A DNA stretch of 34,408 bases from an uncultured Methanobrevibacter sp. (GCA_902771225.1 CACXWH010000041.1:1-34408); one strand, 5' to 3'; counted from the first letter of the stretch, positions 17,341-26,498 are shown. The notes: generated by a model from the letters alone, not told the origin. Numbers and translations are program-made.

Positions 17341-19015
17341 TATCCATATTTTCAAATGGCATTAATTTTGTAGTTGCTTTTACTTCAATATCGATTCCTT
17401 TTTCTTTAATAGCAGCTATTGTATTTAAACCACTGCCGGTTACAAGGCCAAAATAATAATTATCTACTTTTGCATTATATGTTAATTCTCGTGGTTTACC
17501 GATTTTATAAATAGGCAATCCTAATTTTGATAATTTATCTAATAAATAAACACTATGGTCTCTTGCAACAAAAGGTATTTCTTTTAAACTTGCAAGTACT
17601 CTTTTCGGCCTATTATCACTGGTTATTGATGTCATGTTTTTGGCGATGAATATCTTATGCGGATCTATTGATGAACCGGTATATGAAATTAATTCAATAA
17701 ATAATGGGGGTTCGGTTAATTCTAGTAATCCTCCATATTTTGGCATAGATTTAATTCCATTTTTTATTAATAATCCGTCTATACTTAAACTGCATATTGT
17801 AGCTATACCTACTTTTTCTTCATCTTCCGGATGGGATATGATTTGGAAATGTGGATTTACATATTTTTTGTTTAATTCATAACTTTCCTGCATAGTTTTA
17901 ATTGCTTCATCTAAATCTTCTTTATTTATATAAGATATGTTAGCTATTATGTTTCCACTTTTCTTTTCAATGTCTAAATCAACTTGTTGGATTAAATTCC
18001 ATGATTTTGATAGAATAAATGAGATATTGGATTGGATATTTTGTTTGTGTCCTTTTAATTCATGGTTCATATTTGTGGTTATTGGTTTCAATTCATTAAA
18101 ATTTTCTAATTCTTCTCCAATTTTGATATTAATATCGTGACCTAGTTCTTGTAATGCACAAAATGGTGTTATTCCCCCAATTATTCCAATTCCAACCATT
18201 CCGTTGTCTACTGGTAATCCTAATATATTTTCTCCGTCTTCAGATATGTCTATTATCCCACCAATACCTATTTTTTGCAGTTTAGAAAGGATTTCTATTG
18301 TTTTTTCTTTACCTACACTAGGTATTAATCGGAAATTTGCTGGGATATATCCAGTACCTTCGTTTATTATATTTAATACTGATGTCATTTTAGGAGCTAT
18401 AAATGCATCTAAAGGAGATATTGATGTTTTTTTGTAAGATATTAATTCTTCAAAAGCAATTGGGTGATAATCTTCGATTTTTAATAAACCTCCGTATAAG
18501 GGTTGTGATACAATTCCTTCATTTAATAATATTCCATCAATTGTCGTGCCACATATAGTTTTTATCTCTATGGAATCTTGACCTTTAACATTATTTATAT
18601 TGACATAAGGACTCACAGAAAGACCACTTGTGAAAATATCTTTAAGTATATTGTAGCTTTCTTCACTATAAATGGTTGAGGTATTTACAACAACATTTCC
18701 TTTTTTATTCATATAGTTGAAGTCCGTTAAATATATTAATTCCTGAAATTTTGAATATATGAAATCAACTTGGTCATAAATTAATCCTTTTTCTAATTTT
18801 TCACGCCCTAATTCTGTAATTTGCCGCCCAGAATATCCCATTCTTTCAGTAAAACCTTTTTCATCTAAAATTTGCATATGATATCTTACTGCACGTTCAC
18901 CTAAATTAAAGCCTTTTTCTTTCAATTCATCGGCTATTAACTTTGAACCTGTTGGTTTGTTCTGTTTATTTAAAATTCTTAAGATTTCAATCATTCGGCG
19001 TTCTGATTCTGACAT
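17333..19015 (-). CDS. nrpR: Nitrogen repressor NrpR (winged helix plus two NrpR domains)
   Basis: NrpR is the euryarchaeal repressor of nitrogen-assimilation genes; 2-oxoglutarate binding relieves repression. The 560-residue protein has an N-terminal winged-helix domain (about residues 5-80: RRMIEILRILNKQNKPTGS and GERAVRYHMQILDEKGF). Two homologous effector domains follow, at about 85-315 and 330-555, each with a conserved block such as ICGTTIDGILLNEG or ICSLSIDGLLIKNG and then a YGGLL segment. This one-chain, two-domain form is known in Methanobacteriales. It is 78 bp downstream of glnA on the same strand, separated by a terminator hairpin. AGGAGC precedes the ATG. The operator it should bind lies upstream of glnA; I see no copy before nrpR itself. 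Confidence 0.93.
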   Translation of the reverse strand: MSESERRMIEILRILNKQNKPTGSKLIADELKEKGFNLGERAVRYHMQILDEKGFTERMGYSGRQITELGREKLEKGLIYDQVDFIYSKFQELIYLTDFNYMNKKGNVVVNTSTIYSEESYNILKDIFTSGLSVSPYVNINNVKGQDSIEIKTICGTTIDGILLNEGIVSQPLYGGLLKIEDYHPIAFEELISYKKTSISPLDAFIAPKMTSVLNIINEGTGYIPANFRLIPSVGKEKTIEILSKLQKIGIGGIIDISEDGENILGLPVDNGMVGIGIIGGITPFCALQELGHDINIKIGEELENFNELKPITTNMNHELKGHKQNIQSNISFILSKSWNLIQQVDLDIEKKSGNIIANISYINKEDLDEAIKTMQESYELNKKYVNPHFQIISHPEDEEKVGIATICSLSIDGLLIKNGIKSMPKYGGLLELTEPPLFIELISYTGSSIDPHKIFIAKNMTSITSDNRPKRVLASLKEIPFVARDHSVYLLDKLSKLGLPIYKIGKPRELTYNAKVDNYYFGLVTGSGLNTIAAIKEKGIDIEVKATTKLMPFENMDKL

Positions 19016-19082
19016 GAAATAGCTCCTTATTAAAAATTAAATATAAGTGGTTTTAAAATTGTTATATTTAAAAATAAAAAAT

Positions 19083-19110
19083 AATATTTAGATTTAAATA
19101 TCTAAATATT
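19083..19110 (-). terminator. glnA terminator hairpin with the stop codon in the loop
   Basis: On the minus strand AATATTTAGAT / ATCTAAATATT form a perfect 11-bp stem. The stop codon of glnA (19094-19096) sits in the 6-nt loop, so the last codons of the gene make one arm. The tract ATTTTTTATTTTT follows. Confidence 0.75.
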
Positions 19111-20449
19111 TTCTTTGTTCGTATCCGAATACCTGTACTCTGTATTCATCCCATTCTTTATACTTAAGTTCTAGGAATTTTTGGCTAATGTGGTTTCCTA
19201 GAGCGTTTAAGATAAGAGGGTCTTCTTCAAGTGAATGGTATGCTTCCCATAAACTGGTAGGTAAAACTTTAATTCCCATTGATTCTCTTTCTTCTTCAGT
19301 CATTTTATAAATGTCTAATTCTATTGGTTCACCAGGGTCAATTTTATTTACAATTCCATCAACACCAGCTTCAAGCATAACAGTAAATGCTAAATATGGA
19401 TTACATGCAGGGTCAGGAGACCTGTATTCAATACGAGTTGCTTTTCCTCTTGCTGCAGGGACTCTAATTAAAGCAGATCTATTTTTAAGTCCATATGCCC
19501 TATATACTGGAGCTTCAAAACCAGGCACTAAACGTTTGTAAGAGTTTACAATTGGGTTAGTGATAGCTGTAATCGCAGGAGCGTGTTTTAATAATCCTCC
19601 CATAAAATGAAGTGCATCTTTTGAAAGACCAGTTTCTGAATCCGGGTCTGAAAATAAGTTTTTATCTCCTTTAAATACTGATTGGTGACAGTGCATTCCA
19701 CTACCGCTTACTCCAAAGAATGGTTTTGGCATAAATGTTACTCTGTAGTCCATTTGATCAAAAGTAGCCATATTGTCTACAATTGCTTTAATTGCTTGTT
19801 TGAATGTAATAACTGCATCAGCAGTTTTTAATGCATCTTTAAATTTAAATGCAATTTCATTTTGACCTGGAGCTACTTCGTGGTGGGATGCTTCTACTTC
19901 GAAATCAAGTTCTTCTAAGTTTAAAGTTAATTCTCTTCTAAAATCAGGTCCTTTGTCACGAGGTTCAACATCAAAGTATCCTGCTTGATCATAAGGCATA
20001 GGATATCCATTTTCATCAATATCTACAATGAAAAATTCTGGTTCAGGACCAATGTTATATTGCAATCCCATTTCTCCAATATGTGATAATGATTTTTTAA
20101 GCACACCTCTAGGGTCACCTTCAAATGGTTTTTTATCTGCAGTCCATACATCACAGATAAATCTACATGTTGCTGATTCTTCTGGTCTCCAAGATAGTCT
20201 TGAATAAGTATCAATATCTGGCTTTAAAACTAAATCACTATCGTTTACTCCAACAAATCCTTCAATTGATGATCCATCAAATAACATTCCTTCGTTGAAC
20301 AATTCGTCCATGTCTTCACCATTAAATGGGATGACTATGTTTTTAACTGCTCCATTAATGTCTACAAATTGTAAACGGATAAATTTAATGTTATCTTCTT
20401 TCATTTTTTCGCTTATTAATTGTATTTTTTCTTCATTGATGTCGCTCAT
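19094..20449 (-). CDS. glnA: Glutamine synthetase (type I)
   Basis: GlnA makes glutamine from glutamate, ammonia and ATP in the cytoplasm and is the main ammonia-assimilating enzyme. The 451 residues show the type I signatures: FDGSSIEGF near the N terminus, the GPEPEFF metal-ligand stretch, [11 protein letters not shown], the MHCHQS segment, [10 protein letters not shown], and [15 protein letters not shown] with the active-site arginine region. GGTATGATT lies just before the ATG. A perfect NrpR operator overlaps the promoter, so expression should rise under nitrogen limitation. It is followed by nrpR, giving a compact nitrogen-control locus. Confidence 0.97.
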   Translation of the reverse strand: MSDINEEKIQLISEKMKEDNIKFIRLQFVDINGAVKNIVIPFNGEDMDELFNEGMLFDGSSIEGFVGVNDSDLVLKPDIDTYSRLSWRPEESATCRFICDVWTADKKPFEGDPRGVLKKSLSHIGEMGLQYNIGPEPEFFIVDIDENGYPMPYDQAGYFDVEPRDKGPDFRRELTLNLEELDFEVEASHHEVAPGQNEIAFKFKDALKTADAVITFKQAIKAIVDNMATFDQMDYRVTFMPKPFFGVSGSGMHCHQSVFKGDKNLFSDPDSETGLSKDALHFMGGLLKHAPAITAITNPIVNSYKRLVPGFEAPVYRAYGLKNRSALIRVPAARGKATRIEYRSPDPACNPYLAFTVMLEAGVDGIVNKIDPGEPIELDIYKMTEEERESMGIKVLPTSLWEAYHSLEEDPLILNALGNHISQKFLELKYKEWDEYRVQVFGYEQRKYLDI

Positions 20450-20481
20450 TAAATCATACCCCGATAGTTTTTTTTTTAATC

Positions 20482-20530
20482 GGAAAATATATTCCTATAT
20501 GAAAAAACTTCTTTATTTTATATTATATAA
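20482..20530 (-). promoter_or_regulatory. glnA promoter with NrpR operator GGAA-N6-TTCC
   Basis: A TATA-like stretch (TTATATAATA, minus strand, 20530-20521) is followed about 26 bp later by the perfect operator GGAATATATTTTCC (20495-20482). This matches the established NrpR consensus GGAA-N6-TTCC and lies at or just downstream of the expected transcription start. The repressor gene itself is two genes along. Confidence 0.85.
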
Positions 20531-20682
20531 ATCTTTTGAAAAGATATTAATTAATTTGCATTTTATAGTATAATAATATGTAATATAATTTTTGTTATCA
20601 TATTTTTTGTTTAAATTTTAATTTACTTTTCAATTATTTGTTTAAAATATGTCATAAAAAAATAAGAAAATATGGGGAAATG

Positions 20683-21438
20683 TTAAATTTCTTCAATTGA
20701 AAAAGAAGCAAAGTTTAATAAATCAAAAGTTAAAATTTTAGGTGCAACAGTAACATTTCCAACACCAGTAATAATTTTAAAAGCCTCAATAGCTTCTAGA
20801 CAAGCAATTAAATTGGGGGTTGGTCCAATAACTGGCGGAACTCCTGAAGTCACATTTGAAAGTTTTTCCACAACATCTGGAGTTAATTCATTACCTTTTG
20901 AAGGTAAATTAAACATTTCTTCGTATGTTATCTCCCCATCAGGTAAAAATGTAGTTATTTGGCCTAAAGTACCATGAATTGCCCCATGAATATAAGGTAT
21001 TTCTTTTGCTTTTGCTTTTCTTGATACAATAACTCTTGTTAAAACATTATCCAATGCATCAATAACAATATCTGAATTGGAAATAATTTTATCAATATTG
21101 GTTTCATCTACATGTTCATTATAGTTAGTTACTTTCACATAAGGGTTTATTAATCTTACTTTTTCAGCTGCAACATCACTTTTTTCAAGACCGACATCAG
21201 CTAAAGTTGAAAATGTTTGCCTGTTAAGATTTGAGATATCGAAGGCATCTTCATCAACTACAATGAGTTCACCAACACCCATTCTTGCTAACATTTCAAT
21301 GGTCTGGCCACCGATTCCTCCACAACCAATAACAGTAATTTTGGAATCTTTAAATCTTTGCTGTTCGCTTCTTGTTACAATACTCATTTGTCTAGAAGCA
21401 ATTTCCCAGTATCCATCACCTATATATCTTTCTGGCAT
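20683..21438 (-). CDS. E1-like adenylyltransferase of the ThiF/MoeB/HesA family
   Basis: Family members adenylate the C terminus of a ubiquitin-like sulfur carrier (MoaD, ThiS or archaeal SAMP). This 251-residue protein has the nucleotide motif GCGGIGG at residues 38-44, the downstream VVDEDAFDISNLNRQ region with the conserved Asn-Arg-Gln, and VIDALDNVLTR. It has only two cysteines: one is in the glycine loop, the other in LIACLEA. So the CxxC zinc pairs and the usual catalytic cysteine of MoeB are missing, and the exact role is open (adenylation without thioester transfer, or another AMP-dependent reaction). GGTGG precedes the ATG 9 bp after the upstream aldo/keto reductase, so they form an operon. 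No sulfur-carrier gene is nearby. Confidence 0.8.
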   Translation of the reverse strand: MPERYIGDGYWEIASRQMSIVTRSEQQRFKDSKITVIGCGGIGGQTIEMLARMGVGELIVVDEDAFDISNLNRQTFSTLADVGLEKSDVAAEKVRLINPYVKVTNYNEHVDETNIDKIISNSDIVIDALDNVLTRVIVSRKAKAKEIPYIHGAIHGTLGQITTFLPDGEITYEEMFNLPSKGNELTPDVVEKLSNVTSGVPPVIGPTPNLIACLEAIEAFKIITGVGNVTVAPKILTFDLLNFASFSIEEI

Positions 21439-21447
21439 TTTACCACC

Positions 21448-22614
21448 TTAAAAATGGTCAAATTCACTACCGAAGTACTCATAAACTTTTTGAAGTTCTT
21501 CTGGAATATTCAACATTTGAGTACAAAAAGGCAAACATTCCATACACTCTACACAACTATCTGCTCTTGAATCATCATCAATCAAACTGAAATATTGCAT
21601 AGCGCTGGCTTTAGGGTCATTCATCATATGTGCAATATTATACTCGGTTAAGCAGTTTATTATATCAACACCATGTGGGCAAGGCATACAATATCCGCAT
21701 CTAGTACATCTATTTCCTAAAAATGTCCTATAGGTTCTTGCAACTTCCCTAATTAGTTCCTGATCATATTCGCTGATTGTGTCTTCTTTTGAAGCAATTT
21801 TTATATTTTCTTTAACTTGATCCAAACTTGTCATTCCACTTAAAACACAGTCAACATCATCTCTATTCCACAAGTACTGTAATGCCCATTCAACAGGTGT
21901 TCTTTTAACTTCAGCCATGTTCCACAGTTTATGAATCTCTTTTGGAATATTTTGAACCAATCTTCCTCCACGAAGGGGTTCCATTATCATACTCCCAACA
22001 TTCACCTGTTTTAGATAATCAAGACCCATTACTCCTGATTGATAGTATTCGTCGAGATAATTCATTTGGGTTAATGCAACTTCCCATTTTGGATATTCGT
22101 CCAATATTTCAATTAAATAGTCAACTTCGATATGTGATGAAAATCCAACATGTTTAACTTTACCGCTGGCCAAACAATCATCTAAAAAGTCTAAAACCCC
22201 TAAATCTTTAACTTTGTTCCAGTCTGGAACGGTTAATGAATGAAGTAGATAAATGTCAATATAGTCAGTTTGTAATTTATCAAGTTGAATATCGAGATAA
22301 TAATCAAAATCAGAGTTTTTTTCCATTAACCATGATGGGGACTTTGTGCAAAGTAGTATTTCATCCCTGTAATTATTTTCTTTTAAAAATTTACCAACAA
22401 ATTTTTCACTGTTTCCATTACCATCCAACTCCTTGCTGTGGTATGGATAAGCGGTGTCAATTAAGTTTATTCCATTTTCGATACCATATTCAAGCATTTT
22501 AGAAGCTTCAATTTCATCAATATCTGCATTGGAATTAATAGTTGGTAATCTCATTGTTCCAAAACCTAATCTTGAAACTTTTAGATTACTTTTTCCAAGT
22601 TTATTATATATCAT
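21448..22614 (-). CDS. Aldo/keto reductase with C-terminal ferredoxin domain
   Basis: The 388-residue protein joins an aldo/keto reductase barrel (about 1-285) to a ferredoxin-like tail. The catalytic tetrad is present: D53, Y58 (DTAYPYH), K91 (CTKSP) and H125 (YLLHSL). The tail has CTRCGYCMPCPHGVDI and CVECMECLPFC, two four-cysteine motifs that probably bind [4Fe-4S] clusters. Such fusions are common in anaerobes, but their substrates are mostly unknown, and NAD(P)H use is not assured. It is the first gene of a two-gene unit with the E1-like protein. Confidence 0.85.
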   Translation of the reverse strand: MIYNKLGKSNLKVSRLGFGTMRLPTINSNADIDEIEASKMLEYGIENGINLIDTAYPYHSKELDGNGNSEKFVGKFLKENNYRDEILLCTKSPSWLMEKNSDFDYYLDIQLDKLQTDYIDIYLLHSLTVPDWNKVKDLGVLDFLDDCLASGKVKHVGFSSHIEVDYLIEILDEYPKWEVALTQMNYLDEYYQSGVMGLDYLKQVNVGSMIMEPLRGGRLVQNIPKEIHKLWNMAEVKRTPVEWALQYLWNRDDVDCVLSGMTSLDQVKENIKIASKEDTISEYDQELIREVARTYRTFLGNRCTRCGYCMPCPHGVDIINCLTEYNIAHMMNDPKASAMQYFSLIDDDSRADSCVECMECLPFCTQMLNIPEELQKVYEYFGSEFDHF

Positions 22615-22735
22615 TTGATTCCCTCATTGCTTAACAAGGATATTTTTTTAAAAAAAGTTATAAATATATTATGTTTTAATTAAATGAAAATTTCTAAAAA
22701 AAGTTTTTTAAAAATGATGTACCTGGGATTTAAGA

Positions 22736-22846
22736 TGCCGGGAACGGGATTCGAACCCGTGGCCTCACGGTATCCCAGGTATTAGTCAGAGCACTGCTTT
22801 TTATACCCTATGAGCCGTGCGCTCTAACCAGCTGAGCCACCCCGGC
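22736..22846 (-). tRNA. tRNA-Met (CAU), elongator type, with a 37-nt intron
   Basis: The minus strand folds as a full tRNA: acceptor GCCGGGG with TCCCGGC, D stem GCTC/GAGC, anticodon stem CACGG/CCGTG with loop CTCATA(A), and T stem ACGGG/CCCGT with TTCGAAT loop. The discriminator is A at 22736 and CCA is not encoded. The G1-C72 pair argues for the elongator rather than the archaeal initiator (A1-U72). The intron is 22772-22808, between nucleotides 37 and 38, the canonical archaeal site. A textbook bulge-helix-bulge surrounds it: outer stem CACGG/CCGUG, central helix CUCA/UGGG, 3-nt bulges UAG and AUA, inner stem GGUAU/AUACC. Confidence 0.95.
22772..22808 (-). other. tRNA-Met intron
   Basis: Thirty-seven nucleotides defined by cleavage after the second base of each bulge of the bulge-helix-bulge motif. 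Its last ten bases are perfectly complementary to bases 22720-22729 in the 3' trailer. Confidence 0.9.
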
Positions 22847-23012
22847 ATATATAACATACATATATTAGTTTATTGTTACATTTAAAGTTTTGCTTTTTTT
22901 GCATATTTTTTAGTATTTTTGAAATATTATTTTTTTTTAATTTATAATGGTAACATATATTTAAAATAATAAATATATCTTATAATGTTATAATTTTATG
23001 GAGATATTTTTT

Positions 23013-24263
23013 ATGAGTAAAGTTAAAGATATGTCTCTTGCACCAGAGGGTGTTAGAAAGATTGAATGGGTTCAAAAACATATGCCTGTTTTAGAACACA
23101 TTAAAGAAGAATATGAAGAAACTCAACCGTTCAAAGGTATTACTATTGGTTCATGTTTACATTTAGAGCCTAAAACTATTAACTTAGGTTTAACTTTAAT
23201 GGCAGGTGGAGCTGAAGTTGCAATGACTGGTTGTAACCCATTATCCACTCACGATGATGCAGTAGCAGGAGCCGCTGATTTAGGTTTAAATGTTTATGGC
23301 TGGAGAGAACAAGATGACGAAGAATACTACCAAACCATTAACATGGTACTTGACCACAAACCAGATATAATCATCGATGACGGAGCAGACATGATTATGG
23401 TACTTCACAACGAAAGAACAGAATTATTAAGCCACATCAAAGGAGCATGTGAAGAAACCACAACTGGTGTACACAGATTACAGGCAATGCATGCAGATGG
23501 CGCATTAAAATTCCCCGTAATCGCAGTAAACGATGCATACACCAAATACTTATTTGACAACCGTTACGGAACTGGACAATCAAGTTTCGATGCAATAATG
23601 GGAACCACTAACATGGTAATCGCAGGAAAAACTGTAGCAGTCTGCGGATACGGATGGTGTGGGAGAGGACTTGCATTACGTGCAGCAGGACTTGGAGCAG
23701 ACGTCATTGTCACTGAAGTAGATCCAATTCGTGCTTTAGAAGCAAGAATGGATGGATACAGAGTAATGACCATAAGAGAAGCAGTAAAACAAGCAGACTT
23801 AATCATAACCGTAACCGGAAATGCAGATATCATCTGTGGAGATGACTTCAAATACATGAAAGACGGATGCATGCTAGCTAACTCTGGACACTTCAATGTA
23901 GAAATCAACAGACAAGACCTTGAAGCAATCTCAACTGAAGTAAAAGAAGTTAGGGAAAGTATCGAAGAGTTCACTACAAAAGATGGTCGTAAAATCTATC
24001 TTTTAGCAGATGGCCGTTTAGTAAACTTATCTGCAGCAAGAGGTCAAGGACACCCTGCTGAAATCATGGACATGAGTTTTGCAGTACAAGCACTGTCAGC
24101 AAAATACATCCTCGAAAATGATTTGCCTGTTGGAGTTACCAAAGCACCTGACGAAATAGACTACAACGTAGCAAGCATGAAACTAAAAGCAATGGATATT
24201 GAAATTGACTCATTAACAGATAAACAAAAAGCTTATTTGGCTAATTGGCAAGAAGGAACATGA
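23013..24263 (+). CDS. ahcY: S-adenosylhomocysteine (or S-inosylhomocysteine) hydrolase
   Basis: The enzyme removes the methyltransferase product S-adenosylhomocysteine; in methanogens the true substrate of this family may be the deaminated S-inosylhomocysteine, as reported for Methanocaldococcus. The 416-residue protein shows the family pattern: GCNPLSTHDD, the NAD-binding loop VCGYGWCGRG, NSGHFNVEI, and LADGRLVNLSAARGQGHPAEIMDMSFAVQAL in shorter recognisable parts. ATG 23013 is used, with GGAGAT at 23000-23005; the frame also opens at 22998 just before that site. It stands alone downstream of the tRNA, which is on the other strand. A terminator covers its stop codon. Confidence 0.94.
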   Translation: MSKVKDMSLAPEGVRKIEWVQKHMPVLEHIKEEYEETQPFKGITIGSCLHLEPKTINLGLTLMAGGAEVAMTGCNPLSTHDDAVAGAADLGLNVYGWREQDDEEYYQTINMVLDHKPDIIIDDGADMIMVLHNERTELLSHIKGACEETTTGVHRLQAMHADGALKFPVIAVNDAYTKYLFDNRYGTGQSSFDAIMGTTNMVIAGKTVAVCGYGWCGRGLALRAAGLGADVIVTEVDPIRALEARMDGYRVMTIREAVKQADLIITVTGNADIICGDDFKYMKDGCMLANSGHFNVEINRQDLEAISTEVKEVRESIEEFTTKDGRKIYLLADGRLVNLSAARGQGHPAEIMDMSFAVQALSAKYILENDLPVGVTKAPDEIDYNVASMKLKAMDIEIDSLTDKQKAYLANWQEGT

Positions 24264-24269
24264 TTCCTT
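24253..24269 (+). terminator. ahcY terminator with the stop codon in the loop
   Basis: AAGGAA / TTCCTT (6 bp) close a 5-nt loop that contains the TGA stop codon (24261-24263); a run of T follows. The next gene starts at 24292, so read-through is possible. Confidence 0.6.
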
Positions 24270-24291
24270 TTTTTTTATTTTTTTTTATTTT

Positions 24292-24942
24292 ATGTCTTTT
24301 TTTGAATATATCGATAATGGTAAAGGACCTACAAAGCTTTTTTTAGGGGGTGTTCATGGAAATGAAGGAAAAACCTCTATTAAATTTATTAAAGCTATAA
24401 ATCATGATGATTTATCTTGCGGACAATTCTACTTTTATAATTTTGATAAGACAGATTATATTTCAACAATTAAAAAGGAATATTATGAATCGGATTTGGG
24501 TAAAAAGATTTTAAAATTAATTGAATATTTCAATCCGGATTTTTATACGGAACTTCATTGTTTTAATTTAGCGAATTATGATAAGTTAACATCTATGGAA
24601 CGTTATAAAAAAACTGGTATTCCTCCATTGATTCCCGCAGGAAATCATGTTTTAGTATCATCTGTTTCGCCATTAATTAGAATGACTTATTTTTCAACAG
24701 ATACGGTTTGTAAAACTTTGGAATTTCCATGTATTGAAAAATTAACTCCTGAAATCATGGAGAAATTTAATTTTGATAAAAAGTTAGCTATTGAGCGATA
24801 TATGGATTTACTCAGGCTGATAACAAAATGTGAAACAAGATTGGATTTTGAAAATGCGATGATGAAAAAATATAGAACTCAAGTCAAATTAGCAATGAGT
24901 TATGCAAAAAAAGTATTTGGGGAGGATTTTCCTCCATATTAA
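24292..24942 (+). CDS. DUF2119 protein, zinc carboxypeptidase/deacylase-like
   Basis: This 216-residue protein of unknown role resembles the DUF2119 family of methanogens. It carries hallmarks of M14-type or aspartoacylase-like zinc hydrolases: GGVHGNEGK near residue 20, whose His and Glu would bind zinc, and ELHCF near residue 89 for the second His. A glutamate late in the chain (CKTLEFPC) is a plausible catalytic base. The substrate is unknown. The ATG is 28 bp after ahcY, within the T-rich terminator tract, and there is no good ribosome binding site. The stop codon overlaps the end of the convergent fen1 by 4 bp. Confidence 0.7.
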   Translation: MSFFEYIDNGKGPTKLFLGGVHGNEGKTSIKFIKAINHDDLSCGQFYFYNFDKTDYISTIKKEYYESDLGKKILKLIEYFNPDFYTELHCFNLANYDKLTSMERYKKTGIPPLIPAGNHVLVSSVSPLIRMTYFSTDTVCKTLEFPCIEKLTPEIMEKFNFDKKLAIERYMDLLRLITKCETRLDFENAMMKKYRTQVKLAMSYAKKVFGEDFPPY

Positions 24943-25922
24943 AACCATGCGTCAAGACTGCCCTGTGAAGAACTTAAATTTTTAAGTTTATCGGATGCTT
25001 TTACAACACGGCTTTCTGAAAATCCATGTTCATAACATAAAAATTCAACAAGACCTTCTTTATCTGGTTTGGTCCATTTTATCTTATAGTCCGTATTGAC
25101 ATTATGGTTTAAGAAGATATCCCTAACTTCATTCAGATTATGGTCGCTTTCTTTTTGGAGTTCGTTAATTTTTTCTTGTAATTGTCCATTTTTAACTAGT
25201 TTTAATGCAGTTTTAGCACCCACACCTTTTAACCCATCGCAAAAATCAGTTCCAATTAATATGCCCATATCTACTAATTCTTCACGTGTGATGTTTAATT
25301 CATGTAAAACATGTCTTAATTCATAGTATTCTAAGTTTCCCAAATTTGAATTAACTGCAAGATTTCTTATGACTCTTTTAGATCCAAATAATAGGCAGTC
25401 ATAATCCTGTGAAGCAACTGCATAAGCATCTCCTTTTTCAACTAAATATGCTGCTTGTGCTTCTCCTTCACCCTTTGCTTCAACATAAGGTATTCCCATT
25501 AATGTTAATAATTTTTTGGATGAGTCAATAATTTCTTGAGATAATTTAGATGATCTCATAGCATATTTACGTGCTTTTTCTGTATCTCCACTTTTTAAAG
25601 CTTCTTTATAAATTTTTTCTGCTTCATCTCTTACTTCTCTTCTTTTAGCTTGGGTGTCACTTTTTAATTCTGGAGCTTTTCCATCAAAGACATAAATTGG
25701 TTTTATTCCTTTTTCTACCATTGATGAATTTCTATATAATATTCCACTTAAATGTGAGGTTATATTCCCATTTTCATCACATAAGGGCTGACCGTCTCTT
25801 TGCCTTATTGTTGATAAAAATTGGTATAATGTATTAAACGCATCAATAGATATGGCTCTACCTTCTAAATCTTTGAAATTTATTTTTTCAGGTTCAATAA
25901 TGTCTTTAAGTTTCACACCCAT
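24939..25922 (-). CDS. fen: Flap endonuclease FEN1
   Basis: FEN1 removes 5' flaps during lagging-strand maturation and repair. The 327 residues have the N-terminal XPG region (SIDAFNTLYQFLSTIR), the YVFDGKAPELK stretch, the acidic metal ligands in GEGEAQAA, SQDYDCLLFG and GTDFCDG, the helix-hairpin-helix following it (GVGAKTALKLV), and a C-terminal PCNA-interacting box QGSLDAWF. It is the last gene of an unusual cluster with coenzyme B and chorismate-derived pathway genes, 8 bp after the DUF98 gene, so it is probably co-transcribed with them. Confidence 0.96.
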   Translation of the reverse strand: MGVKLKDIIEPEKINFKDLEGRAISIDAFNTLYQFLSTIRQRDGQPLCDENGNITSHLSGILYRNSSMVEKGIKPIYVFDGKAPELKSDTQAKRREVRDEAEKIYKEALKSGDTEKARKYAMRSSKLSQEIIDSSKKLLTLMGIPYVEAKGEGEAQAAYLVEKGDAYAVASQDYDCLLFGSKRVIRNLAVNSNLGNLEYYELRHVLHELNITREELVDMGILIGTDFCDGLKGVGAKTALKLVKNGQLQEKINELQKESDHNLNEVRDIFLNHNVNTDYKIKWTKPDKEGLVEFLCYEHGFSESRVVKASDKLKNLSSSQGSLDAWF

Positions 25923-25930
25923 TCTATCAC

Positions 25931-26494
25931 CTAAATATTTGTAAATTTACTAACAGGAAATACCTCTTTAATCCACATTAATACTTCATTTTTATGTATT
26001 ATTACATAATCTCTAGCTAACATATCTTCTGTTGTGTTAAATAGCTTTTGTAATGTATCATTTGGTTTTTCAATATAAATGTTGTTGATTTCTCTTCTAG
26101 ATTCAATATTATAGTTTTTCAGTATTCTTCCAATTGGTATGTCTGCTCTAACCAAGTCACAACATATTTCATCTGTTAATCTTTTTAATGGAATATATGA
26201 TACGGCATAAATTAGATTTTCATCTTCTTTGTGCATTATTACTTCCCTATAATTAACTTGATCTCCAACTTCGGCATTAACTAGTTTTGCACTTTCTTCT
26301 GTTGCATATTCAAAATGCTGTTCTAATGTAGATAAAGTAATTTTTCCATATAATACGTCTAAAATTGCTGTAATTGATCCGTCTGTTGTTAATAGTATTT
26401 TTTGTGTGTTTGAGAAGTTTTTTGGGTATGTATTTTCAACAGCATTTATTTTTTCAATAAGCCTTTTATTAGCTTCATTTTTATTCATTGGCAT
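25931..26494 (-). CDS. DUF98 protein, chorismate lyase-like
   Basis: This 187-residue protein resembles DUF98, a family linked to chorismate lyase (4-hydroxybenzoate formation). In methanogens 4-hydroxybenzoate is a precursor of methanopterin. Supporting segments are LLTTDGSITAILDVLYGKITL near residue 34 (given here only as the core TTDGSITAIL), YREVIMH, and RADIPIGRILK with its conserved Arg and Gly. Assignment is by pattern recognition; a direct activity claim would need more. The start is ATG 26494 or ATG 26488: the site GTGAT is 3 nt from the first and 9 nt from the second. It starts 4 bp after hacA and lies directly before fen1. Confidence 0.7.
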   Translation of the reverse strand: MPMNKNEANKRLIEKINAVENTYPKNFSNTQKILLTTDGSITAILDVLYGKITLSTLEQHFEYATEESAKLVNAEVGDQVNYREVIMHKEDENLIYAVSYIPLKRLTDEICCDLVRADIPIGRILKNYNIESRREINNIYIEKPNDTLQKLFNTTEDMLARDYVIIHKNEVLMWIKEVFPVSKFTNI

Positions 26495-26498
26495 TTAA

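Noticed and set aside
22720-22781. Inverted repeat at the tRNA as an element attachment site
   Set aside because: Attachment sites give direct repeats of a tRNA end; here the repeat is inverted and involves the intron, and no integrase is nearby.
24939-24942. Overlap of DUF2119 and fen1 stop codons
   Set aside because: The 4-bp TTAA overlap gives a stop on both strands and is a common end-to-end arrangement, not a special signal.
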